A DNA stretch of 64,000 nucleotides from JACQAP01 sp035548375 (GCA_035548375.1 DASZTG010000022.1:26130-90129); one strand, 5' to 3'; positions 16,891 to 26,527 are shown, counted from the stretch's first letter. The notes: generated by a model from the sequence alone, not told the origin. Program-made: numbers and translations.

Positions 16891-19092
16891 TCAGTGCCAC
16901 CGGTTTCTCCACGCGGCGATCCGATGGGTAGCCACGTCGAACGATTCCGGCGCCAGCCCCGATAGATGGCGTCGCCAGATTTCCTCATAAGCCGCTTCGA
17001 TTTCCCGTACGCGTCCTTCCGTGTCGAAGAGCGCGGACGCGAGCGGATCCGTGAGTTTTGCGCGGCGAATACGCTGGAGCGCTTCCGGATTGCGCCCCCA
17101 TTCGATCGCCCGCCTGGCATAGGCATCGAGCGAATCCACGATGCCTTCCGGAAAATCGGCGGCCGCGAGTAGGCTGGCCGCCACACGCGATGCGAAACTG
17201 CTTCCCGGCACGGTCAGCAGCGGCAACCCCGCGGATAGTGCATCACAAGCCGTGGTCATCGCGTTGAAGATCGGGGTATCCAGGAACAAATCGGCCAGGC
17301 GGAAGCGTGCGCGATAGCGCTCGCGAGGCTCGAGGGGTGCGAAAATCAGGCGCTCTTCGGCAATGCCACGCTGCGACGCCTCCCTGCGCAAATTGTCCAC
17401 CGCCTGCGCATTGCGACCTGCGAGCCAGAGCACGCTGGAGGGTACGGCTCTCAGGATATCCATCCATGCCCCGAAAATTCGCGGTTCGATCTTGTAGTAG
17501 TTGTTGAATGAACAGTAGACGAACGCATTTTCGGGAAGCGCGTAGTCCTCGCGCGAAACCCGGACCGCCGCGAGCGGCTCGAATTTGTCGTAGATGAAAA
17601 ACGTCCGCGGCAGGTAGACGAGTGCCTCCGACCAGGCGGCGCGCTGCTCCGGCGGGCTCGCGGTTCGATCCACGATGCGCCAGGGAACGGCGTCCATTCC
17701 CTGCGATCCCGGGAACGCCAGATAGCCGACCTGGACCGGTGCCGGCCGGCGCGCCGACACGCCAGGGCGCGCGTAAGTCGTATAACCCCCGGCATCGACG
17801 AGGATGTCGATGTCGTCGTTGCGCAGCAGCGAGGCGATGCCGTCGTCGTCCAGCGAGAAGGCCTCCACAAACCTGTCGGCGGCGGCTTCGACGCGCTTGC
17901 GGATCGCGCTGGCGTCCGCCGGTCCGGTGGAATAGCAGAACACCTCGAATCTCGAGCGGTCGTGCAGCGCGATCAGCGGTCGCAGCAGGTAGGCATTCAG
18001 GTGCTCGCGAAAATCCGGCGACAGGTAGCCGATCCGCAATTTCTTTCGGCTTGTCGATCGCGACGACCTCGCTTCTTGCGCAGCGGCCGCCGTGATTTCC
18101 AGGCGTTGTGCGATCCCGCGCGCGATGGCAAGGCGCAGCCCGTCTTGCAGCGGCAGGGTGAGGGCGTTGTAGGCGACGGCGGGATCCGCGATTCCCTTGT
18201 TCGACGACAACCGTTGCAGCACGATCTCACTGAATCTCGCGATCAAAGCGTCCCGCTGCGACCAGTCGCAATCGTGCAAGCGTTCGTAAGAGGATGACAG
18301 GAAAATCAGTTCCGGATCGAAACGCTCCGGATCATCCGACTTGCGCGGATCGAACGCGTTGGAAAAATCCAGTATCGCCTGCGGATTGCGCGCGCGCACC
18401 TCGTCGAATTCCGCGCGCGCCTCGTCCAGGCGCTCCAGGCTGGCCAGCGCGAGCCCGCGGGCGATTTTCGCGCTGGCATGCATTGGAGCAAGGAGCAAGG
18501 TTGCGTCGCATTCCGCCAGTGATTCGGCCGGGCGCCGCATGGCCAGCAACACCTCCGCAACGTTGAAGCGCGCGTCCGCGTTCTGCGGCTGTTGCGCGGC
18601 GAAAATGCGATTGTTTTCCAGGGCATCTTGCAGGCGCCCGAGCCGGGTCAGGACGTAACCGCGGTTCATGCGCGCCGATGCCGGCGCGTTCCCAAGCGCC
18701 AGCGCCTCGTCGTAGGCATCGAGCGCGCCTGGGTAGTCGCTTGCTTGCTCGCGTATCGCGCCGAGATTGGACCAAAGTTGCGCATTGGCCGGGAGTCGAT
18801 CCAGGGCGGCGACCAGCAGCGATTGGCCCTCTGGAACTCGATTGTTGCGGGCGAGAACCGCTACCGTTGCACTGACGGCTTGCACGTTGCAGGGATCGAG
18901 CTCCAACGCACGCTGGAGGACCACGAGCGACGCCTCGTCACGGCCAAGGCGCTCCAGCAGCGCGCCGAGCAGGAAGTGCACACGAGCGTTGTCCGGGTTT
19001 TCCTCGCAAAGTTTCCGGAGCATCGATTCACCCTCCGGACTGCCGCGGACGACCACTTGTGCCGCATCCGCGAGCAGCTTCTCGGAGATCAC
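16891..19092 (-). CDS. TPR plus GT41 (OGT/SPINDLY-like) glycosyltransferase
   Basis: 733 residues. N-terminal TPR array (about 30-260), then a GT41 catalytic region (about 350-730). Conserved points: H364 in LSPDFREHLNAYLL, K534 in FNNYYKIEP, the LVDAGGYTTY loop, and ASRVAAS near the end of the nucleotide-binding lobe; these match the OGT and HMW1C pattern. Where OGT has a GHTT motif this protein has NAMTT, so sugar-donor use may differ. Family members attach GlcNAc or hexose to Ser/Thr or Asn of proteins. The start overlaps the CapK-like stop by 4 bases; last gene of a run with FecR and SLAM-like genes, so the target may be the FecR-domain surface protein (inference). Confidence 0.85.
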   Translation of the reverse strand: MISEKLLADAAQVVVRGSPEGESMLRKLCEENPDNARVHFLLGALLERLGRDEASLVVLQRALELDPCNVQAVSATVAVLARNNRVPEGQSLLVAALDRLPANAQLWSNLGAIREQASDYPGALDAYDEALALGNAPASARMNRGYVLTRLGRLQDALENNRIFAAQQPQNADARFNVAEVLLAMRRPAESLAECDATLLLAPMHASAKIARGLALASLERLDEARAEFDEVRARNPQAILDFSNAFDPRKSDDPERFDPELIFLSSSYERLHDCDWSQRDALIARFSEIVLQRLSSNKGIADPAVAYNALTLPLQDGLRLAIARGIAQRLEITAAAAQEARSSRSTSRKKLRIGYLSPDFREHLNAYLLRPLIALHDRSRFEVFCYSTGPADASAIRKRVEAAADRFVEAFSLDDDGIASLLRNDDIDILVDAGGYTTYARPGVSARRPAPVQVGYLAFPGSQGMDAVPWRIVDRTASPPEQRAAWSEALVYLPRTFFIYDKFEPLAAVRVSREDYALPENAFVYCSFNNYYKIEPRIFGAWMDILRAVPSSVLWLAGRNAQAVDNLRREASQRGIAEERLIFAPLEPRERYRARFRLADLFLDTPIFNAMTTACDALSAGLPLLTVPGSSFASRVAASLLAAADFPEGIVDSLDAYARRAIEWGRNPEALQRIRRAKLTDPLASALFDTEGRVREIEAAYEEIWRRHLSGLAPESFDVATHRIAAWRNRWH

Positions 19093-20444
19093 GCGACCTC
19101 GGAGACGAAATCTTCGAACTTGTCCCCGGGTTCGGCCGGAAATTCATCGAGGAAGACGAAGCGAATCTCGAATCCGGGCCCGAAGTGACGGCCGAAGTGC
19201 CGCCGCAGCGCGGAGGTCTCGCCGTCGGAAAATGCCCGCGCCGCAACCATCCTCACCTCGATCTCCCGCAGCGATTTCTGGATGACTTTGAACCGGCGCA
19301 CCGGCGCGGCGTTCATCATGACTTCGGTTCCCAGCGTGGGCCAGCGCATCGACCCGTCGGGAAGCCGCAACATGTTGCGGCGGCGCCCGAGTATGCGTCG
19401 CAGCACGGGCAGGCCACGTCCGCAGCGGCAAGCCGGCCCAACCTCGGCGTAGTCGCCGATGTCGTAGCGAATCAGCGGCATCGCGAAATTGTGCAGCGGG
19501 GTCACCAGCACGCGCCCGATTTCGCCGGCACCGCAGGGCGCGCCGTCTTCGCCGACGACTTCGAGCAGCACGCTCTCGGACTGCACGTGATATTCGCCGC
19601 TTTCCGGGCATTGCAATGCCACGTAGCCGGTTTCGCGCGCGGTGTAGACGTCCGACAGCGGGATTTGCCATTGCGTGCGAATGTAGTCGCGCATGTGCGC
19701 CGGGACGGCTTCGCCAAAGCTGCGCGCCTCCCGCAGCCAGGGCATGGTCACCCCTCGGCGCTGTGCCGCCTGCAATACGCCCAGCAGATTCGTCGCGTAC
19801 CCGAGCAGGTAGGCGGGTCGCTCTTCCAGGATGCAATCCAGTTGCCGATCGAAGGTCCACTTCACCGGCAGCACTACGCACGGACCGGTTCGCAGCAATC
19901 CTTTGCCCGCATCGCCGAGCCAGTGTTCCTGTACCGCGCGGGAGTCGCCCCCTACGCGCATGGCGACCATCTTTTCGGAGAATTCCCGGCGATGCCACAG
20001 ATGCTCTCGCAGCATGAACGCGTGCCAATAGAACTGCGAGACCGGCGTCGCAAGGAAACGCACGGGCTCGCCGGTGGACCCCGAGGTCGCATTCTCCGAA
20101 GGGCTGCCGTGGCCCTCAGGCAGCCTCGTGGTAGTGAGCGTGGAGAAATGGTCCTGCAATTGCGCGCGCGAAAGCGTTGGCAACTCTGCGAAATCCGACA
20201 GAGAGAACGATGCGTCGTCGTCGGTAAATTTTCGGGGGAACCGTCCGCGGTAGAACGGCACATGCGCAGCCGCGTGCCGGAGAAGCCCCGCGAGTTGGCG
20301 GCGCTGGAGCGTCCACAATTCGGCAGGGGACAGCCACTGGCTGCGCTCCAGCTGGAACAGCACCGACAGCATCGCGCCGCCGGCCTGGTCCGGTACGGCG
20401 GGCCAGGTCAGCCCGTCGACGGAGGATCGCAGCGCTTCGAGCAC
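19089..20444 (-). CDS. CapK/PaaK-like adenylate-forming enzyme
   Basis: 451 residues, related to coenzyme F390 synthetase and phenylacetate-CoA ligase (COG1541). The ATP-binding P-loop-like ATSGSTGEP is at 119-127 and an IRYDIGDYAEVG motif is in the C-terminal part. A CRCGRGLP cluster near 350 recalls the cysteine pair found in F390-synthetase-like proteins. Such enzymes activate carboxylic acids as adenylates, and CapK homologues often sit in polysaccharide and surface-modification loci. Substrate unknown. It starts 4 bases after the FecR-gene stop and overlaps the GT41 gene, so it is part of that operon. Confidence 0.75.
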   Translation of the reverse strand: MLEALRSSVDGLTWPAVPDQAGGAMLSVLFQLERSQWLSPAELWTLQRRQLAGLLRHAAAHVPFYRGRFPRKFTDDDASFSLSDFAELPTLSRAQLQDHFSTLTTTRLPEGHGSPSENATSGSTGEPVRFLATPVSQFYWHAFMLREHLWHRREFSEKMVAMRVGGDSRAVQEHWLGDAGKGLLRTGPCVVLPVKWTFDRQLDCILEERPAYLLGYATNLLGVLQAAQRRGVTMPWLREARSFGEAVPAHMRDYIRTQWQIPLSDVYTARETGYVALQCPESGEYHVQSESVLLEVVGEDGAPCGAGEIGRVLVTPLHNFAMPLIRYDIGDYAEVGPACRCGRGLPVLRRILGRRRNMLRLPDGSMRWPTLGTEVMMNAAPVRRFKVIQKSLREIEVRMVAARAFSDGETSALRRHFGRHFGPGFEIRFVFLDEFPAEPGDKFEDFVSEVA

Positions 20445-20448
20445 GCCG

Positions 20449-22455
20449 CTAGTGCGCCTGCGTCGGCACCAGGCTGGTTTGCTTCAGTGCCGCGGCACCG
20501 ACAAAAGTATCCGACGACACTGCCAGGTCGTTGACGTTGTATACGACCCCGGCCCTTGCGGCATTGGTGCCCGCAAAGTAGCCCTGCAGGTTCACGAAAC
20601 CGCTGGTCGTGTTGCCGGTTGCAAAGAACGTCCCGCCGCACATGCCGCCACTAAACGTGGCGGAGACCGATTGGCTTGCCAGCGTCCAGTTCGCCGATCC
20701 ATTGATATTGGCGTTTTGCGCGCCAAGGAAGTTCACGCTCATGGCCATGGAATTCAACGTACCCGCCACTGCGCCGGTACTGGTGCTCGTCGGCTGCGTG
20801 GCGCCCAGCAGCGTATAGGTGCCGGTCGTTCCACCCAGCGCAGTCATGTTCGCATCGGAAGTCGGAATTCCTGCGACATAGTGCAACGTTCCTCCCGAGC
20901 AGCATTCGCCGCCGGTAGCGCTCGACGCCCTTCCCCACGCGATGATGCCGTCGTTGCCGGAGGTCGCCACCGGTCCGGATACGCTGACGGCTCCGACGCC
21001 ATCACTGAATTGCGTAAGCAGGCCGGAGCTGAAGGAAGTTCCCGTAAACGTGACGACCTGACTGGTTATTTCGGCGTTCGCGATGCCTACGTTCCAGAGC
21101 GGCGCAACGGAAGACTGCGTAAGCGCCGCCGCGCCGGCGAAACTATCCTGCGAAGCGATCGAAGAATCGAATACGTTGTAGACGACACCCGCCCGCGCGG
21201 CGTTGGCGCCAGCAAAAAATCCGGTCAGGCTGACCGAGCCGGAAAAGCTCGTCGGTCCGCTCGCAAAGAAGGCGGCGCCGTCCGTACCGCCCGAGAACGT
21301 CGCGGACAACGCCTGATTGAGCAGGGTCCAGCTCATCGTTCCCTTGACGTTCGCGTTGCTGCCGCCTAGAAAATCCGCGATCATCGTCATGCTGTTAAGC
21401 GTGCCGGCGACCGCGCCAGTGTTGACGCTCGTCGGATTGGTCGCGCCAAGCAGGGTGTAAGTCGCCTGCATGCCGCCAAGGGCCGTGAAATCCGTCGTCG
21501 GAATGCCCGCCACGTAGTGGAGGACCTGATCGGCGTTGAAGATGCAGCATTCGCCGCCGGTTGCGCCGGACGCCGTGCCCCACGCAATGACGCCGTCGTT
21601 GCCCACACTCACGGGATTTCGCAGCGTGACCGCGCCGACGTTGTCATCGAAATCGGTCATGCGTCCCAGTGCGTCGAGATTCGCGCGCGTGGAGTCATAT
21701 ACGTTGGCCCCACTGGCACCGGCAATACCGACGTGTGCCGGCTTCACCGTTCCGGTGAGTATGGACCCGCAGCCGACGATGTCGCAGTTGTAGCCGCTGG
21801 AATTCACCGCCTCGCCCTGCTTGAACTGGGGCGGTGGCGATTCCGGCGGCGGCGGCGGCAAGTCGGTGCGCTTGTTCGTGATCACCGGCTTCACTTCCTG
21901 ACCCTGCACGTAGTAGGACTCGCCGTTCATGACGCTCAGGCAGCCGCCGCCGTTGCAGACGTTGATCTCGCCCTCGCCGACGGTCCCGGTCACGGAATGG
22001 CCGTACTCGATCGTGTATTCCGTGCCGCGAATGCCGATGGTAGCCACGGAAGTGGTGACCTGATAGTTGCCCTTGTTCGTCCGCCCCACCAATCCGGTGA
22101 TCGTGCGCAGCCCGCCCTTCAGCAGGCTGAAGAACCCCTTTTCGCTGCCGTCCTGCTTGCCTTCGTAACGGTATTGGTCGATGCGGAACTGCGACTCGGG
22201 CTGCAGCGACACATACGCGCCGTCGGTGAAGCGCAATTGCGCGCGGCCGCCGTTCGTGTTGATCGTGTCGCCCTGCTCGATCGGCGCGCCCTTGCCGATC
22301 GGCCGGCTTTGGCCGCCCGCGCCAGTGGCGGTGACGTTTCCGATCGCGAAATCGACGCGCGCGGCTGGCGCGGAGTATCCGACGACCGGATAGGCTGCTG
22401 CAATCGCCGCGAGCAGCGCCGCGCGACAGTTCAGACTGAAATGTTCCTGGGGCAT
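20449..22455 (-). CDS. FecR-domain surface protein with two TbpB-like barrel repeats
   Basis: 668 residues. Signal peptide (about 1-29), FecR domain (about 50-160, IEQGDTINTNGGRAQLRFTDG and VATIGIRGTEY), a Pro linker (200-209), then two copies of a 157-residue unit at about 286-442 and 501-657. Each copy has a GGECC pair and ends in a G[FY]FAG.NAARAGVVYNV motif. That motif resembles the C-terminal beta-barrel end of TbpB-type and SLAM-exported proteins (GxFFGPNA pattern). The protein is very rich in Ser, Thr, Gly and Asn and poor in Lys. RBS GGGAGAGG upstream. I infer a surface-exposed substrate of the SLAM-like protein encoded just before it. Confidence 0.75.
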   Translation of the reverse strand: MPQEHFSLNCRAALLAAIAAAYPVVGYSAPAARVDFAIGNVTATGAGGQSRPIGKGAPIEQGDTINTNGGRAQLRFTDGAYVSLQPESQFRIDQYRYEGKQDGSEKGFFSLLKGGLRTITGLVGRTNKGNYQVTTSVATIGIRGTEYTIEYGHSVTGTVGEGEINVCNGGGCLSVMNGESYYVQGQEVKPVITNKRTDLPPPPPESPPPQFKQGEAVNSSGYNCDIVGCGSILTGTVKPAHVGIAGASGANVYDSTRANLDALGRMTDFDDNVGAVTLRNPVSVGNDGVIAWGTASGATGGECCIFNADQVLHYVAGIPTTDFTALGGMQATYTLLGATNPTSVNTGAVAGTLNSMTMIADFLGGSNANVKGTMSWTLLNQALSATFSGGTDGAAFFASGPTSFSGSVSLTGFFAGANAARAGVVYNVFDSSIASQDSFAGAAALTQSSVAPLWNVGIANAEITSQVVTFTGTSFSSGLLTQFSDGVGAVSVSGPVATSGNDGIIAWGRASSATGGECCSGGTLHYVAGIPTSDANMTALGGTTGTYTLLGATQPTSTSTGAVAGTLNSMAMSVNFLGAQNANINGSANWTLASQSVSATFSGGMCGGTFFATGNTTSGFVNLQGYFAGTNAARAGVVYNVNDLAVSSDTFVGAAALKQTSLVPTQAH
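20485..21600 (-). repeat. Internal duplication inside the FecR-domain gene
   Basis: Two in-frame copies of about 470 bp (about 21130-21600 and 20485-20955) encode similar units offset by 215 residues. Shared landmarks are NDG[VI]IAWG, ATGGECC, LHYVAGIPT, TYTLLGAT, AVAGTLNSM and FAG.NAARAGVVYNV. DNA similarity is visible but diverged, so the duplication is not recent. Confidence 0.8.
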
Positions 22456-22589
22456 TCGACCTCTCCCTTGCGGTTCGGCTCGTCGTCGGCGTTCCTGGTG
22501 CCGGTCACCAGATCGCCGATCGAGGCAGCATTAACTGGATACGCCAAAAGCGAAACACATGCCAAAAGATCGTCGCACGCGACGACCGC

Positions 22590-23936
22590 TCAGATATCGT
22601 AGTGCAGCAATATCTGGTAGATGACCCTGTCGTATTCGTAGATCGATATGTTCGACGGATTGTTGGTCCAGTTGACCTGGGGCGTGATCCTCAGGTTCTT
22701 TTTCGGGACGAAGATCATGCCGGCCGCGGCATTGTATTGCGTGTCCTCGCGATCCTCGGCGAAGAGCGGGTCCGGGCCGCCGTACTTGCGCTTCTCGACG
22801 CTGCCGTTGGCGAAAAGCGCGTATTTCTCGACCACGTTCCATTGTGCACCCAGGCGCGCCCCATAGAAGTTATTGCCGAATTGCGGCACTCCGGCGTGGG
22901 TTTCGACTTCCGAGCCGCCGTATGCCCCAACGTAGGTGACCAGCGTGCCTCGTCCGAATGCGTGCGCATAGCCCGCGCCACCCACGTAGCGGTTGGCATT
23001 GCGGATTTCCTGTCCCGGGTATTCCAGAAAGCTGTACTGCCCGAAGATGCTCACCTGGTTGCGCGAATCGAAATCATGCTGCCATTGTGCGGTCACGCCG
23101 GACGCATTCCGGTAGGCATCGGGGTAAAGCGCTGTGTTGTCGACGAAGAAGGAATTGAATTGCCCGCCGAAGGTCCACGTATCGCGATCCCTCCGATAGG
23201 CCAATCCCAGGTTGACGTCATAGTAATAGGTCGAGAAATCGGATTGTTCGTAGTTGGTCTTGTTCTGGTACGCCAGGCCGCCGAACAGGCTCAAGCTCTT
23301 GGAGAATGGATGCGTAAAGCTGACACCGCCGCCGAACATGACGAACGCGTCTTTTTGCTGTTGCGACGCGGGAGCGAGCGCGAAGGGAAGTCCGCCGAAG
23401 GCCGGCACCGCGATCTGCGAATCCGACGTAGCGCTGTTCACGTTGGTGTCGTAGCCGATGCCTATTTCTACGAAGCCGTGAATGGTCGTTCGCGAAGCTT
23501 CGTCTATGCGGTTGATGGCATCCAGGAAACGGTCGATGGTTACCGAAACCTCGGGCGGGACCTCCGATTTCTTGACGTTCTCGAATTCCCGTTTCGACGT
23601 TTCGATTTCCTTGAGGTTGAAGTAAGCGCGCGCGATTTTTTCGCGCGCCGGCGCGGCATTAGGCTTCACGGCGAGCACGCGTTCGAGAGCGAACACGGCT
23701 TCCGTGTACTTGCCAAGGTCGAGGGCCGCGGATCCCAGCAGGAAATCGAAATCGGGATCGCCCGCGCGAGTCGATTGCAGCGGAATGAGCAGGTTGTAGG
23801 CGGCTTGCGCGTTGCCGCTATCGAGAAGCTGCTTGGCTTGCAGGACGATGTCATCGGCCGCAGACGCGGCCAACGGGAAAACCAGCGCACAAATTAGCGA
23901 TGCTGCGATCCGGCGCAGAAGCCGCATGAGATTCAT
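22590..23936 (-). CDS. SLAM-like TPR plus outer-membrane beta-barrel protein (DUF560-type)
   Basis: 448 residues. Signal peptide (about 1-26), TPR helices (about 30-150, DPDFDFLLGSAALDLGKYTE), then a barrel region (about 155-448) opening with VEIGIGYDTNVNSATSD, the style of surface lipoprotein assembly modifier barrels, with alternating aromatic strands to the end. SLAM proteins (type XI secretion) move lipoproteins or soluble proteins across the outer membrane. ATG 23936 abuts the AGAGG; a second ATG at 23927 has better spacing. First gene of a run followed by the FecR, CapK-like and GT41 genes. Confidence 0.72.
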   Translation of the reverse strand: MNLMRLLRRIAASLICALVFPLAASAADDIVLQAKQLLDSGNAQAAYNLLIPLQSTRAGDPDFDFLLGSAALDLGKYTEAVFALERVLAVKPNAAPAREKIARAYFNLKEIETSKREFENVKKSEVPPEVSVTIDRFLDAINRIDEASRTTIHGFVEIGIGYDTNVNSATSDSQIAVPAFGGLPFALAPASQQQKDAFVMFGGGVSFTHPFSKSLSLFGGLAYQNKTNYEQSDFSTYYYDVNLGLAYRRDRDTWTFGGQFNSFFVDNTALYPDAYRNASGVTAQWQHDFDSRNQVSIFGQYSFLEYPGQEIRNANRYVGGAGYAHAFGRGTLVTYVGAYGGSEVETHAGVPQFGNNFYGARLGAQWNVVEKYALFANGSVEKRKYGGPDPLFAEDREDTQYNAAAGMIFVPKKNLRITPQVNWTNNPSNISIYEYDRVIYQILLHYDI

Positions 23937-24198
23937 CCTCTTGTTTGAATATCCAGCCTAAATCGCGAGATTGAAAGACTTTTTACCGCGGGCACATTAC
24001 CGGAATCGAGCGCCCAGCGTCAAACGCTTTAAGCGTGAAAAGGGGCGTAACGGCCAAATCTGCCGCATGGAGACCGAATTTCGCTCGCAATTGAGCGTGC
24101 GGGGGCGGACCAGGGCCTCCGGATGGGATGAATCCGGGAATACATTCCCTTCGAAAGTCCGTGCGCCGGTCAGGAATTCGTAAGCCGGCTTGGTCTGG

Positions 24199-26454
24199 CT
24201 AGCCTTGGCGCACGCAATCCACGTAGTAGCGCAACTCACCTCCGGACGCTTCCTCGACGAGACCGTGGATGTCGGTATCGAAACCGGGGAATGTCTTGTT
24301 GAATTCGCGTGCGAACTGCAGGTAGCGCACGATCGTCTGGTTGAAGCGCTCCCCGGGAACGAGCAACGGTATGCCGGGCGGATAGGGCGTCAACAGAACG
24401 CTGGTGACGCGACCTTCCAGCTTGTCGATATCGACGCGGTCGATTTCACGGTGCGCCATGGCGGCAAACGCGTCCGAGGGCTTCATCGACGGCTGCATGT
24501 CCGACAGGTACATCTCGGTGGTCAGGCGCGCGATGTCGTTGGCCTTGTACATGCCGTGGATCTGGTTGCACAGGTCGCGCAAGCCCATGCGCTCATAGCG
24601 CGGATGCGCCTGGCAGAACTCAGGCAGGATGCGCCACATCGGCTGGTTCTTGTCGTAATCGTCCTTGAACTGCTGTAGCGCCGTCAGCAGAGTGTTCCAG
24701 CGGCCCTTGGTGATGCCGATCGTGAACATGATGAAGAACGAATACAGGCCGGTCTTCTCGACAATGACGCCGTGCTCGGCCAGGTATTTGGTCACGATCG
24801 ACGCCGGAATGCCGGTCTTGGCGAACTTGCCCGACACATCCAGTCCCGGCGTGATCACCGTTGACTTGATCGGATCCAGCATGTTGAAGCCGGGCGCGAG
24901 GTTGCCGAAGCCGTGCCATTTCTCGTTGGCCTTGAGCACCCATTCGTCGCGCGAGCCGATGCCTTCGGCCGCGATCTTCTCCGGCCCCCAGACCTTGAAC
25001 CACCAGTCCTTGCCGAACTCGTCGTCGACCTTGCGCATGGCACGACGGAAGTCCAGCGCCTCCGCGATGGATTCCTCCACCAGCGCCGTGCCGCCCGGCG
25101 GCTCCATCATCGCCGCCGCCACGTCGCAGGACGCGATGATCGCGTACTGCGGCGAGGTCGAGGTGTGCATGAGGTAGGCCTCGTTGAACACGTGGCGGTC
25201 GAGCTTGCGCGTCTGCGACTCCTGCACCAGGATCTGCGAGGCCTGCGAAATACCCGCCAGCAGCTTGTGCGTCGAGTGCGTCGCGTAAATGATCGCGTCC
25301 TTCGGCCGCGGCCTGTCCTTGCCGATCGCATGCATGTCCTTGTAGAACTCGTGGAACGTGGCATGCGGCAGCCACGCCTCGTCGAAATGCAGCGTCTCGA
25401 TCGATGAGTTGAGCGTTTCCTTCAACGTCTCGACGTTGTAAACCACGCCGTCGTAGGTGCTCTGCGTGATCGTCAGGATGCGCGGCTTCTTGCGCTTGGC
25501 GTTGCGCGCGAACGGATTCGCCTCGATCTTCTTCTGGATGTTCTCCGGCTTGAATTCCTCCAGGGGAATCGGGCCGATGATGCCCAGGTGGTTGCGCGTC
25601 GGCGTCAGGAAGACGGGGATGGCGCCGGTCATCGTGATCGCGTGCAGGATGGACTTGTGGCAGTTGCGATCGACGACGACGATGTCGTCGGGCGCGACGT
25701 TGGCATGCCAGACCATCTTGTTCGAAGTCGACGTGCCGTTCGTGACGAAGAAACAGTGGTCGGCATTGAAGATTCGCGCCGCATTACGCTCCGACGCCGC
25801 GACCGGGCCGGTGTGGTCCAGCAACTGGCCGAGCTCGTCCACCGCGTTGCAAACGTCGGCGCGCAGCATGTTTTCGCCGAAGAACTGGTGGAACATCTGG
25901 CCGACCGGGCTTTTCAGGAAGGCCACGCCGCCGGAATGCCCCGGACAGTGCCAGGAGTACGAACCATCCTGCGCATAGTGCGTCAGCGCGCGGAAGAACG
26001 GCGGCGCCAGGCTGTCGAGGTAGGAGCGCGCCTCGCGGATGATGTGCCGGGCGACGAATTCCGGCGTGTCCTCGAACATGTGGATGAACCCGTGCAGCTC
26101 GCGCAGGATATCGTTCGGGATGTGGCGTGAGGTGCGCGTCTCGCCGTACAGGTAGATGGGGATGTCGGCGTTGCGGAAACGCAGCTCCTTCACGAAGGCG
26201 CGTACCTTTTCCAGCGCCTTGTTGGTCTCCTCCTCCGATCCGGCGCCGAATTCCTCGTCGTCGATCGACAGGATGAATGCCGACGCCCGGCTTTGCTGCT
26301 GCGCGAACGACGTCAGGTCGCCGTAGCTGGTGACGCCGACCACTTCCATGCCTTCGTCCTCCAGCGCCTTGGCAAGCGCGCGGATGCCCAGGCCGCTGGT
26401 GTTCTCCGAGCGGTAGTCCTCGTCGATGATGACGACGGGAAAGCGGAATTTCAT
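24199..26454 (-). CDS. Arginine/lysine/ornithine decarboxylase, AdiA-like
   Basis: 751 residues, fold-type I PLP decarboxylase of the biodegradative group: N-terminal wing/receiver-like domain (1-130), PLP domain with K397 in ATHSTHKLLAG, HFDEAW as the aspartate motif, and the C-terminal domain. Family members release CO2 from arginine, lysine or ornithine and consume a proton, aiding acid resistance and polyamine supply. In betaproteobacteria this gene commonly sits next to dcd, as here. The amino acid specificity is not decided by what I can see; arginine is my best guess. Confidence 0.9.
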   Translation of the reverse strand: MKFRFPVVIIDEDYRSENTSGLGIRALAKALEDEGMEVVGVTSYGDLTSFAQQQSRASAFILSIDDEEFGAGSEEETNKALEKVRAFVKELRFRNADIPIYLYGETRTSRHIPNDILRELHGFIHMFEDTPEFVARHIIREARSYLDSLAPPFFRALTHYAQDGSYSWHCPGHSGGVAFLKSPVGQMFHQFFGENMLRADVCNAVDELGQLLDHTGPVAASERNAARIFNADHCFFVTNGTSTSNKMVWHANVAPDDIVVVDRNCHKSILHAITMTGAIPVFLTPTRNHLGIIGPIPLEEFKPENIQKKIEANPFARNAKRKKPRILTITQSTYDGVVYNVETLKETLNSSIETLHFDEAWLPHATFHEFYKDMHAIGKDRPRPKDAIIYATHSTHKLLAGISQASQILVQESQTRKLDRHVFNEAYLMHTSTSPQYAIIASCDVAAAMMEPPGGTALVEESIAEALDFRRAMRKVDDEFGKDWWFKVWGPEKIAAEGIGSRDEWVLKANEKWHGFGNLAPGFNMLDPIKSTVITPGLDVSGKFAKTGIPASIVTKYLAEHGVIVEKTGLYSFFIMFTIGITKGRWNTLLTALQQFKDDYDKNQPMWRILPEFCQAHPRYERMGLRDLCNQIHGMYKANDIARLTTEMYLSDMQPSMKPSDAFAAMAHREIDRVDIDKLEGRVTSVLLTPYPPGIPLLVPGERFNQTIVRYLQFAREFNKTFPGFDTDIHGLVEEASGGELRYYVDCVRQG

Positions 26455-26527
26455 ACGGTCCTCCAGGAACGGACTGCCGCCGGCGGACGCCGGCGAGGTG
26501 GGCTGCTTGCGGGGGGTGGCTTGGCCA

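Noticed and set aside
23971..24239. Small open frames in the gap between the decarboxylase and SLAM-like genes
   Set aside because: No ribosome-binding site and no resemblance to any family I know; amino acid composition looks random. I see no other feature in this gap.
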